From assembly GCA_001800515.1 (NCBI GenBank), contig MGVN01000123.1:1-7528 (forward strand): a stretch of DNA of 7,528 nt, given 5' to 3'. Positions 1 through 6,441 of the stretch are shown here, one piece after another. The notes under the pieces are model-generated. The model did no database searches, was not told the origin of the DNA, and worked only from the letters and a program-made list of their open reading frames with translations. The stretch's first letter is position 1. Every line of letters starts with the position of its first letter. The translations under genes and the position numbers were made by a program. This DNA is from Elusimicrobia bacterium RIFOXYB2_FULL_49_7. Its GTDB lineage: Bacteria; Fibrobacterota; OXYB2-FULL-49-7.

Positions 1-1
1 G

Positions 2-415
2 GAGCTGGCGGTTGCCCGGGAACGAGTCACCCGCTATGGGCTGACGGACAAAGTCCATTTCCTGGGGCTGGTCGATAATGTGGCGCCCCTTCTGACGGCC
101 AGCGATCTTCTGTTGCAAATCAGCGAACATGAAAGTTTCGGTCTCTCCTCCCTGGAAGCGTTGGCCTGTGGCATACCGGTCATCGCCACGTCCGGCTCGG
201 GTTTAAGCGAAGTCGTGATGGATGGACAAAACGGCTTTCTCTCCCGGCCCGGCAACATCGATAAAATGATTTCGGACAGTCTTTTGTTACTGACCCATGC
301 AAAAAAATGGACCGCCTTCTCCCGTCATGGCGCCGCCCATACCCAAAAACATTTCGCCAAAGAAAAGATCCTGAAACGCTATGAAGCCTTCTATCGGGAG
401 GTCTTATCAAAATGA
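2..415 (+). CDS. bshA: GT4-family glycosyltransferase, C-terminal part, probably BshA (5' end outside window)
   Basis: This is the last 137 residues of a GT-B glycosyltransferase; the reading frame is open to the left edge, so about two thirds of the protein is missing. What is visible is the nucleotide-sugar-binding C-terminal Rossmann domain of family GT4. It has the retaining-enzyme E-x7-E motif (HESFGLSSLEA, the two Glu codons at 131-133 and 155-157), followed by ACGIPVIAT and a GLSEVV segment. The order VHFLG-x-VDNVAPLL, then SDLLLQISEHESFGL, and the KILKRYEAFYREVL tail resemble BshA. BshA joins GlcNAc from UDP-GlcNAc to L-malate as the first step of cytoplasmic bacillithiol synthesis. 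Assignment to BshA rather than another GT4 enzyme is by remembered resemblance, and the malate-binding N-terminal domain cannot be seen. Its TGA stop overlaps the lptD start (ATGA), so the two genes are probably translationally coupled. Confidence 0.72.
   Translation, partial: ELAVARERVTRYGLTDKVHFLGLVDNVAPLLTASDLLLQISEHESFGLSSLEALACGIPVIATSGSGLSEVVMDGQNGFLSRPGNIDKMISDSLLLLTHAKKWTAFSRHGAAHTQKHFAKEKILKRYEAFYREVLSK
396..401 (+). promoter_or_regulatory. Ribosome binding site of lptD, inside bshA
   Basis: GGGAGG lies 10 nt upstream of the ATG at 412, within the last codons of bshA. It supports the ATG at 412 over the in-frame ATG at 418, which would sit 16 nt away. Confidence 0.6.
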
Positions 416-2940
416 AGATGCGGTTCTTCATTCTTCTTGCCTGTCTGGCCGGGGTGATGATTTCCGGACAGACCCCGGCGGATTCCACGCACACCGACGC
501 TCGCCCGCAACCCGCCAAATCGGCGGATACGCTCCGTTATTCGGCATCCGCCATTCGATATGAAAAAAGCGAAAGCCTTCTTATTCTGATCGATTCCGCC
601 GTACTGAAAAACGGGGACATGACGCTCAAGGCGGACACCATCCTTTTCCATACCAACACCCGAACGCTCGAGGCCATGGGCCATCCGATCCTGGTGGATG
701 CCGGCGGGACTCTCATCGGCGAGAGGATGATCTACCGCATCGATGAAAAACGGGGTAAAATCCTCTACGGCACGGCCCGTTCACAGGGCGACCGGTATAA
801 CGGGCAGACCATCGGCCGCATGGAGGACCAGAGTATCCTGGTCAAAAACGGCGACTTCACAACATGCGATAACGATTCGGCCGCCCATTTCTTCTTTTAC
901 TGCGAAAATATGAAAATCGTTCCTCAAGACAAGGTCATCGCCAAGCCGGTCGTGCTGAACATCGGAGAGGTACCGGTCGGGGTCTTCCCTTATTTCGTTT
1001 TCCCCATCAAACACGGACGGCAATCGGGTCTCCTCACCCCGCGGTACGGCGAATTTTCCGATCACGGCGCCCGGGCCGCCTATCTGAATAATATCGGATA
1101 CTACTTCGCCATCAACGATTATACGGATCTCACCACCCGCATGGATTTCAGCAACGGAGACGGCTACTTCTTCCAGAAAATGTATCTGAACACCGATTTC
1201 TCCTATAACAAACGGTATTGGCTGGACGGGTATCTGAACGGCCGCTTCAACGTCTCCCGCTCCGACGAAGCCACGGCACAGGACTACGGCCTCTCTTACA
1301 GCCACAATCAAAATCTCACCCCGGACAAAAGCTTCTATGTGCGCGGTTCCGGTCAAATCATCGGCAACAGCAATTATTACCGGGAAAGCACTTTCGATCG
1401 GGCCGACTACCTCAAGCGACGTCTCACCTCCAACATGGCCGTGGTGAAAAGCTGGAACGAACTCGGTCTCTCCACCAATCTCAATGCCAGCTATTCCGAA
1501 GATTTGGATACCAAAGAAAATCAGATGGAACTGCCCGCTTTTTCCTTTTCCTCCATCCAACGTCCCTTGCCCTTTGCCCGGCAAAAGGATGAGGACGGTA
1601 TCGCCCTCCCATCGGACAGCCTCCGCTGGTATGAAAAGATACGCTACCAGTATTCCCTTACGGGCAAAAACATCTATCAGAAGGAACGTAAGGCAAGCCT
1701 CGTCTTACTCGATACGACACAGGACACCTCAACCGTTTACCGCCGCTACCAGGCAAACGATATGCGTCATAACCTCAACTTCTCCCTGTCGCCGGCCCCC
1801 AAATTGGGCTATGTCAACATTTCTCCTTTTTTAAGCACCAGCAGCAATTGGTTCTTCAAAGAGAAACGATTGCTCGGTATTCAATCGATTGATACGATTC
1901 ATAACGGTAATGCCACGGCCTACGACACGACCCTGCTTTATGATACAATAGCCGCCTTCAACCACCGGGAAGACTACAGTACCGGCATAGGACTCAGTAC
2001 CACCCTCTACGGTACCCGGATGCTCCATTGGGGTCCGCTTCTCGGATTCCGCCATGTAGTCAACCCGAACGTCACCTATACCTTCAGTCCGGAATTGAAG
2101 CACGGTGAACGATACGTCTCGGCCGGCACCGCCAGCAACGGCAATCGGGACAAACAGCAGCACATCGGTTTCGGCGCAGGCAATACATACCAAATGAAAC
2201 TGCAGGGGGATCCGGAGGATAAAAACAGCAAGGATAAATCCGTCACCCTCCTAAACCTGAATGTGGGAACCGGATACAACTTTACGGGCAAAAATAAGGC
2301 AGGCGACAAGACCGGTCGATGGGATGACCTGGGCAGCAGCGCCAGCACCAGTCTGTACGCCCTGGATTTCAACTATTCTGGCACCCACTCCTTTTACGAT
2401 GCCAAAGACCGCTTCATTCCAACGCACGGCAAAAAAGTAGCCGACCGCCTGCCCCGCCTCCGCCGGTACAATCTCAGTGCCAACACAGGTGCCAGCCTCT
2501 CCGGACGGTTCTCGGACGGCAGCCTGAACGCCGCACTGAACGAACCGGACACCGCCTTCATGACGCCCTGGCGCTTTACTCTCGGATTCGGCTACACCTT
2601 CACCAAGGCCTACAACGACGCCTTTCAGGTCTTTGAAACCGGAAGCACCTTTTCTCTTCGGGACAACCTCGATTTCAATTTCTCCAAGAACTGGTTCCTC
2701 ACCTATTCAAGCTATTACGATTTCGGGACCAATGAATTGGTGGACCAGACCCTCCATCTCCGGCGCGATCTCCACTGCTGGGAGGCGGTCTTTGACTGGG
2801 TCATCAGCGGCTACCGGGCCGGCTATTATTTCCGCATCAACATTAAAAAGCTTCAGGATGTCAAATTTGAAAAACGGGGCGGCGCCTTTGGCCCCTATTC
2901 CGGCAGCGGCTTTACCATGCCCTTACAGAATTATTATTGA
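412..2940 (+). CDS. lptD: LptD/OstA-like outer-membrane LPS-assembly protein
   Basis: An 842-residue protein that by homology is the outer-membrane barrel of the Lpt machine, which inserts lipopolysaccharide into the outer leaflet. Residues 1 to about 20 form a signal peptide. About 40-180 form a periplasmic OstA/LptA-like beta-jellyroll, with the recurring pattern of segments such as LKADTILFHTNTRTLEAMG. A conserved NGDFTTCDND motif follows at about 146-155. The barrel begins near GRQSGLLTPRYG (202-213) and consists of alternating aromatic-rich strands to the C-terminus. The end reads LHCWEAVFDW, then GYYFRINIKKLQDVKFEK, typical of FCB-type LptD. Mature cysteines are C152, C164 and C789. By position C152 and C789 may correspond to the inter-domain disulfide partners of E. 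coli LptD (inference). Length is close to other LptD proteins (about 780-900). It overlaps bshA by 4 bp; no lptE is visible here. Confidence 0.9.
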   Translation: MKMRFFILLACLAGVMISGQTPADSTHTDARPQPAKSADTLRYSASAIRYEKSESLLILIDSAVLKNGDMTLKADTILFHTNTRTLEAMGHPILVDAGGTLIGERMIYRIDEKRGKILYGTARSQGDRYNGQTIGRMEDQSILVKNGDFTTCDNDSAAHFFFYCENMKIVPQDKVIAKPVVLNIGEVPVGVFPYFVFPIKHGRQSGLLTPRYGEFSDHGARAAYLNNIGYYFAINDYTDLTTRMDFSNGDGYFFQKMYLNTDFSYNKRYWLDGYLNGRFNVSRSDEATAQDYGLSYSHNQNLTPDKSFYVRGSGQIIGNSNYYRESTFDRADYLKRRLTSNMAVVKSWNELGLSTNLNASYSEDLDTKENQMELPAFSFSSIQRPLPFARQKDEDGIALPSDSLRWYEKIRYQYSLTGKNIYQKERKASLVLLDTTQDTSTVYRRYQANDMRHNLNFSLSPAPKLGYVNISPFLSTSSNWFFKEKRLLGIQSIDTIHNGNATAYDTTLLYDTIAAFNHREDYSTGIGLSTTLYGTRMLHWGPLLGFRHVVNPNVTYTFSPELKHGERYVSAGTASNGNRDKQQHIGFGAGNTYQMKLQGDPEDKNSKDKSVTLLNLNVGTGYNFTGKNKAGDKTGRWDDLGSSASTSLYALDFNYSGTHSFYDAKDRFIPTHGKKVADRLPRLRRYNLSANTGASLSGRFSDGSLNAALNEPDTAFMTPWRFTLGFGYTFTKAYNDAFQVFETGSTFSLRDNLDFNFSKNWFLTYSSYYDFGTNELVDQTLHLRRDLHCWEAVFDWVISGYRAGYYFRINIKKLQDVKFEKRGGAFGPYSGSGFTMPLQNYY

Positions 2941-2968
2941 TGGGGTTGTTAGGGTTTAAGCGCTGAAA

Positions 2969-3000
2969 TTGCTTTTTTTATACCCAAAATCCCTTATAAA
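2969..3000 (+). promoter_or_regulatory. Possible sigma70-like promoter in the lptD-lipoprotein gap
   Basis: TTGCTT (2969-2974) could act as a -35 element and TATAAA (2995-3000) as a -10 element. The 20-bp spacer is longer than ideal. Support comes mainly from location: this AT-rich stretch is in the only gap longer than 15 bp between genes in the window. A start near 3007 would leave a leader of only about ten bases before the ATG at 3018. This is a weak call. Confidence 0.3.
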
Positions 3001-3016
3001 AGTGTATCTTATAAGG
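2992..3016. repeat. Perfect 8-bp inverted repeat abutting a start codon
   Basis: CCTTATAA (2992-2999) and TTATAAGG (3009-3016) are exact reverse complements separated by 9 nt (AAGTGTATC). The right arm ends one base before the ATG at 3018 and contains the only purine-rich AAGG near that start. TTATAA is itself palindromic, so the element can equally be read as two direct TTATAA copies 15 bp apart. It could be an operator overlapping the putative -10, or an AU-rich hairpin hiding the translation start. It has no following T-run, so it is not a typical intrinsic terminator. Confidence 0.5.
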
Positions 3017-3017
3017 T

Positions 3018-4736
3018 ATGAAAAACATAAAAAATGCTTTTTCGATAATGGCCCTATTGGGTCTTTCTCTGTTCCTCGCTAATTGCGGGACCAATCTCTT
3101 CCCGCGGAATGACGCCAACCGGGAACTGACGGCTGAAGGGAACATCTCCCTTGGAAATGAAGCCAAATTAGACGGCAATTTTAAATTGGCCCGCCAGTAT
3201 TTTACCAAAGCCACGGAGCTCGATCCCACGTTGACAGATGGCTGGTACCTGAAAGCGGAAATGGAACTGCGTGTTGAAAGCATTCGACTGCCGGATTTGG
3301 TCTCTGAGCTCATCAATGACAACAAGAAAAAACTCCCCTTCTTTCCGGATTCCACAATCCATGCGGACACGGTTTTGCGGACGCTCATGGTCGACGGGAC
3401 GCCGGTCAATGTAACGCCTCTGGATACATTATACGATAAGCTGGTCCATCTTTTTAAGCCCAGCATTCAGGCTTACGATGATCTGTCCCAGATTTTCAGC
3501 GGCCGGGCCACCAAAGGCACTTTCACCAAAGATAAAATTCTCTCTGATTTCACCATGTTGAGTTCCCTCCAAACCGCCCTTTTAAGCTTGGATAATTCAC
3601 CTAAAGACAACCAGCTGACAGCCGATTATTCCCCGAACAACAAGGAACGTCAGCTTTACAAGGTCATGGCCACCGGACTTAAAAACATCGACAGCATCGA
3701 TATTGATGTCGATTCCATCAAGACCCTATTTGACGGTCCGGAAGACATCAACGGCATGGTCGATGATCTTATTAATGCAGCCAATATCTCTTTAGCTTCC
3801 ATTTCCGACTGGGACGCGGAAATTCAGGCATCCAACTCTGAAAAAGTGGATAAGACCATGTTGCAGGACCCCAAAAAACAGATGCAGACCATCATCCTGA
3901 AAGCAGGCTATTACTATTACAATGACTGGAAGAACAATGATGCGGACTACTTTGACTGCAATCAAAACGGCCTGGTGGAACGAATGATATGGATTGATAC
4001 AAACGGCAATGACAAGATCGATTGGGTTGACCCGGCTAATTCAAATCATGCTTTCTGCATTTCAGACAGCCTCTCGATCATCCGTAATGACACCTCTTTT
4101 CAGGATAATGCCCTTTTCGGCAAAGTGGTTAACGGCGATGATAAATATGTTTTCTTCAAAGGGCCGAACGGCGGCGAATTTGTGGTCGGCGATTGGGGCG
4201 TGGATGAGGAACAGTTGGATGATGCGGACAATGACCTGGACGGCATCAAGGATGAAGATTCCCGTTGCGGCAGCGATACCCTGGACAATGACGCGGATTT
4301 CATTAAAGTGGATACCATAGACTTAGCGATAGATGATTCTGTGGGCAGCCTCCAATCCGCGACCAAGCACGGCCTGGACATTCCCACCCATACGATCCGG
4401 ACAACCAGCAAGATGATGTGGGTGGACAAAAACCATGACGGTAAAATCAACGCCCCAAACGGAGACATCATCAACTACAGCTATGTCATTTCGAATCTGT
4501 CCGCCATCAAGGCGGCCATCAACAGCGGTACCGCCTATGGCGAATGGATTTCCGGCGACTGGGGCATTGACGAAGAATACCAGGACGGTATCGATAACGA
4601 TTCCGACGGCCGAATCGATGAAGATGGTGATATTCATCTCATCCATCGAACCGATATCTGGTCTCTTTCCGAGCGGAATAATTACATGGATTTCCTTAAG
4701 AGCAACATTGACCTTAGCAATATCCGAGGGAGATAA
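3018..4736 (+). CDS. Large acidic lipoprotein with TPR-like segment and duplicated Asp-rich (calcium-loop-like) module
   Basis: I do not recognise a named family. The 572-residue product starts with a lipoprotein signal: charged MKNIKN, a hydrophobic core, then LANC with lipidation expected at C23. Asn at -1 is unusual but tolerated, and Gly at +2 does not suggest inner-membrane retention. Residues about 38-85 (LGNEAKLDGNFKLARQYFTK onward to GWYLKAEMEL) resemble a TPR hairpin. The middle (about 90-300) is helical-looking with no motif I can name. The C-terminal part is Asp/Asn-rich, with EF-hand-like loops at 327-338 (DTNGNDKIDWVD) and 470-481 (DKNHDGKI...). It also has thrombospondin-3/MopE-type motifs at 404-414 (DNDLDGIKDED) and 523-536 (DGIDNDSDGRIDED). 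These occur as two copies of one module (323-414 and 466-536). The start at 3018 gives a complete signal peptide but lacks a well-spaced ribosome site. The stop is 3 bp before the barrel gene, so the two products probably function together at the outer membrane (inference). Confidence 0.8.
   Translation: MKNIKNAFSIMALLGLSLFLANCGTNLFPRNDANRELTAEGNISLGNEAKLDGNFKLARQYFTKATELDPTLTDGWYLKAEMELRVESIRLPDLVSELINDNKKKLPFFPDSTIHADTVLRTLMVDGTPVNVTPLDTLYDKLVHLFKPSIQAYDDLSQIFSGRATKGTFTKDKILSDFTMLSSLQTALLSLDNSPKDNQLTADYSPNNKERQLYKVMATGLKNIDSIDIDVDSIKTLFDGPEDINGMVDDLINAANISLASISDWDAEIQASNSEKVDKTMLQDPKKQMQTIILKAGYYYYNDWKNNDADYFDCNQNGLVERMIWIDTNGNDKIDWVDPANSNHAFCISDSLSIIRNDTSFQDNALFGKVVNGDDKYVFFKGPNGGEFVVGDWGVDEEQLDDADNDLDGIKDEDSRCGSDTLDNDADFIKVDTIDLAIDDSVGSLQSATKHGLDIPTHTIRTTSKMMWVDKNHDGKINAPNGDIINYSYVISNLSAIKAAINSGTAYGEWISGDWGIDEEYQDGIDNDSDGRIDEDGDIHLIHRTDIWSLSERNNYMDFLKSNIDLSNIRGR
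3984..4259 (+). repeat. Coding module copy A of the lipoprotein
   Basis: Encodes residues 323-414. It opens with MIWIDTNGNDKID, includes a serine-rich SDSLSIIRND stretch, and closes with GDWGVDEEQLDDADNDLDG and IKDED. It matches copy B in motif order but has a longer middle (about 20 extra residues). The resemblance is at protein level and the DNA has diverged, so this is an old duplication. Confidence 0.65.
4413..4625 (+). repeat. Coding module copy B of the lipoprotein
   Basis: Encodes residues 466-536. It opens with MMWVDKNHDGKIN, has ISNLSAIKAAIN in the middle, and closes with SGDWGIDEEYQDGIDNDSDG and RIDED. Opening W[IV]D loop, [VS]GDWG[VI]DEE signature and closing DND-x-DG-x-x-DED element occur in the same order as in copy A. 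Confidence 0.65.
4726..4732 (+). promoter_or_regulatory. Strong ribosome binding site of the PorV-like barrel gene
   Basis: GAGGGAG ends 7 nt before the ATG at 4740 and lies within the last codons of the lipoprotein gene. It is the best Shine-Dalgarno match in the window and fixes the start at 4740. Confidence 0.7.
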
Positions 4737-4739
4737 GTC

Positions 4740-5846
4740 ATGAAAAAGACCCTCCTTTCCCTATTCTTTGCGCTGCTCATCGCCTCAACCACCTTAGCCG
4801 GTTCCCGTTCCACGTTCCAAGGCGTGCGGGCAATGGGCATGGGTAATGCCTCAGTGGCGGCCGTGGATGATGCGGCCTCCATGCTCTCCAATCCGGCCGG
4901 ACTCGACCTTTATATGGAGCATATGCATCTGACCCTCAATTTTGCAGGCTATGTCTCCCCGAGCATCTTGGATTTATCCTCCTTTGTAGCCAACCATAGC
5001 GACGAATTAACCAATACCGAAGGGCTGAAATCCTTAGATAATAAATTTTACGATGATCTTTATAACATTGACGGGAAGTGGTCCACGGTCGGACTCTTGC
5101 CGAATGTGGGTTTTATGGCCCGCACCTACGGTCTCACCTATGGCGCCTACTATTACTGGGACATTCCCACCCGCGTCATGTTGGAATCGGGCGTATTGGT
5201 CCCAAAGATTTTCATCGGCACCCAGATGGATCAAGTCCTGACCGGATCCGTTGCCCGTCGCTTCAATCGAAATATCTCCCTCGGCGTTAACGTGAAGTGG
5301 ATAGACCGTTATGTCATTGACGATATCGCTCTCGGCTATACCCAGACCATGGAATTCATCGAACGCTTTGAAAAGGACAAGTTGAACGCACTGGATCCCC
5401 TTCTGAGTCATCAATACGGGCCGGGCGCCGACGCAGGCGCCATCTTCCATTTCGGGCAGCTTCGCGCAGGCGTATCGGTGATGGATCTCTTTTCCTACGT
5501 CGGTTCGGAAGTCATGACCCCTCGCCTTAATCTCGGCATGGCCTACAAGCTTCTGGCGCTGATGGAATACAACCTGATTGACGACGCCACACTGACCACG
5601 GATCTCCATGATGTCTTCAAACGGGCCAATTTCTTTACCAAGCTGAATATAGGCGCCGAAGTCCGCATGACGGCCTTGGACGTCCGGTTAGGCCTCAATC
5701 AGGGGTATCCTACGTTTGGAACCACATTGCACTGGCTCCTCTTCCACTTCGATTACCTCTACTACGGCGAAGAAAAAGGTCTGTATCCGGGAGACAAACC
5801 GCTTCTGTATCACTTGGTTCAGGTTGGGGCTGATATAAAATTCTAA
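4740..5846 (+). CDS. PorV/FadL-like outer-membrane beta-barrel protein
   Basis: The 368-residue product has a clear signal peptide (MKKTLLSLFFALLIASTTLA, cleavage likely near residues 20-21). It is followed directly by the hallmark of PorV/PorQ/UPF0164 and FadL-like barrels: GVRAMGMGNASVAAVDDAAS then MLSNPAGLDL (residues about 29-60). In these families this segment forms the N-terminal part before a barrel of about 14 strands. The rest alternates aromatic and polar residues, with segments such as YGLTYGAYYYWDIP and LNLGMAYKL. It ends VQVGADIKF with a terminal Phe, as expected for Bam-inserted barrels. PorV proteins carry type IX secretion substrates or act as anchors, while FadL imports hydrophobic molecules; the sequence alone does not choose between these. 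Nothing else of a type IX system is in the window. The lipoprotein gene ends 3 bp upstream and maf begins on the last base of this stop codon. Confidence 0.78.
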   Translation: MKKTLLSLFFALLIASTTLAGSRSTFQGVRAMGMGNASVAAVDDAASMLSNPAGLDLYMEHMHLTLNFAGYVSPSILDLSSFVANHSDELTNTEGLKSLDNKFYDDLYNIDGKWSTVGLLPNVGFMARTYGLTYGAYYYWDIPTRVMLESGVLVPKIFIGTQMDQVLTGSVARRFNRNISLGVNVKWIDRYVIDDIALGYTQTMEFIERFEKDKLNALDPLLSHQYGPGADAGAIFHFGQLRAGVSVMDLFSYVGSEVMTPRLNLGMAYKLLALMEYNLIDDATLTTDLHDVFKRANFFTKLNIGAEVRMTALDVRLGLNQGYPTFGTTLHWLLFHFDYLYYGEEKGLYPGDKPLLYHLVQVGADIKF

Positions 5847-6433
5847 TGACCGGCCTCTATCGTCTCAGCCGTCCTCTCTTCCTCGCGTCAGCCTCCCCCC
5901 GGCGCAACGAACTCCTAAAACGGTTCGGTATTCCTTTTTCCCGGCTCCAACAATGCATCGATGAAAAAGCCTTTGCACTGCCGGAACCGGAGCAGCACGT
6001 TAAAACACTGGCAGCCGCCAAAGCCAAAGCTGCTGCAACGCAAACCGTTGACGGCATTATCCTGGGTTTCGATACCGTGGTCTTCTTTAACGGCCATATC
6101 CTTGAAAAACCCACGGATGAAGAGGATGCCCGCAGAATGCTTTCCCTGCTCTCCGGCCAGACCCATACGGTTTTTACCGGTATCGCCGCCTACCTTGCTC
6201 CGGAAGGAATACTGTATACCACCCTCGGTATCACAGAGGTCCGTTTTAGAGAATTGGACGAGAGGGAAATAATTAATTATATTAAAACCAGGGAACCCTT
6301 TGACAAAGCAGGTGCCTACGGCATTCAAGACGTGGGGGGATTATTGGTCAAGGAAATCAAAGGGTGTTATTTCAATGTGGTCGGACTTCCGGTAACACCC
6401 CTGATCGAAATCCTCCGGCCCTTTTTCATTTAA
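5846..6433 (+). CDS. maf: Maf-family nucleoside triphosphate pyrophosphatase (YhdE-type, probable dTTP/UTP)
   Basis: This 195-residue protein is full length for Maf (about 190-200). Maf proteins are cytoplasmic house-cleaning enzymes that hydrolyse non-canonical and some canonical nucleotides to the monophosphate plus pyrophosphate; the family was first linked to septum formation. Visible motifs in order are LASASPRRNELL (13-24, phosphate-binding Ser/Arg loop), LGFDTVV (73-79, catalytic Asp76), EKP (87-89, Lys88), SGQTHTVFTG (103-112), EPFDKAGAYGIQ (150-161) and FNVVGLPV (176-183). The KAGAYGIQ form, rather than KAGSF, indicates the dTTP/UTP-directed YhdE subgroup rather than the m7GTP-directed YceF subgroup. 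One small oddity is Phe75, where Ala is usual (GADTVV). The start codon shares one base with the upstream stop (TAATG) and has only a weak ribosome site, so translation is probably coupled to the barrel gene. Confidence 0.92.
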   Translation: MTGLYRLSRPLFLASASPRRNELLKRFGIPFSRLQQCIDEKAFALPEPEQHVKTLAAAKAKAAATQTVDGIILGFDTVVFFNGHILEKPTDEEDARRMLSLLSGQTHTVFTGIAAYLAPEGILYTTLGITEVRFRELDEREIINYIKTREPFDKAGAYGIQDVGGLLVKEIKGCYFNVVGLPVTPLIEILRPFFI

Positions 6434-6441
6434 AACGGACC

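Noticed and set aside
436..444. Lipobox-like LLAC near the LptD N-terminus (C11)
   Set aside because: The hydrophobic stretch before the Cys is too short and the residues after it continue the signal-peptide core, so ordinary signal peptidase cleavage near residue 20 fits better.
781..1584. Long open frame on the minus strand inside lptD (267 codons)
   Set aside because: It lies entirely antisense to the convincing lptD frame, its translation has no recognisable domain, and its Gly/Val/Ile-rich composition is what an antisense shadow of this codon usage gives.
2951..2982. Possible intrinsic terminator after lptD (AAGCGCT near a run of seven T at 2973-2979)
   Set aside because: Only a 3-4 bp stem can be drawn before the T-run, too weak to support a terminator. 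Termination here remains possible but is not shown.
5034..5609. Minus-strand open frame of 191 codons inside the PorV-like gene
   Set aside because: It is antisense to a gene with a signal peptide, hallmark motif and strong ribosome site, and it has no recognisable motif itself.
6364..6441. Upstream in-frame extension of rodZ to ATG 6364
   Set aside because: It would add 26 residues that overlap the conserved end of maf in another frame and do not resemble a RodZ N-terminus. ATG 6442 follows the maf stop directly.
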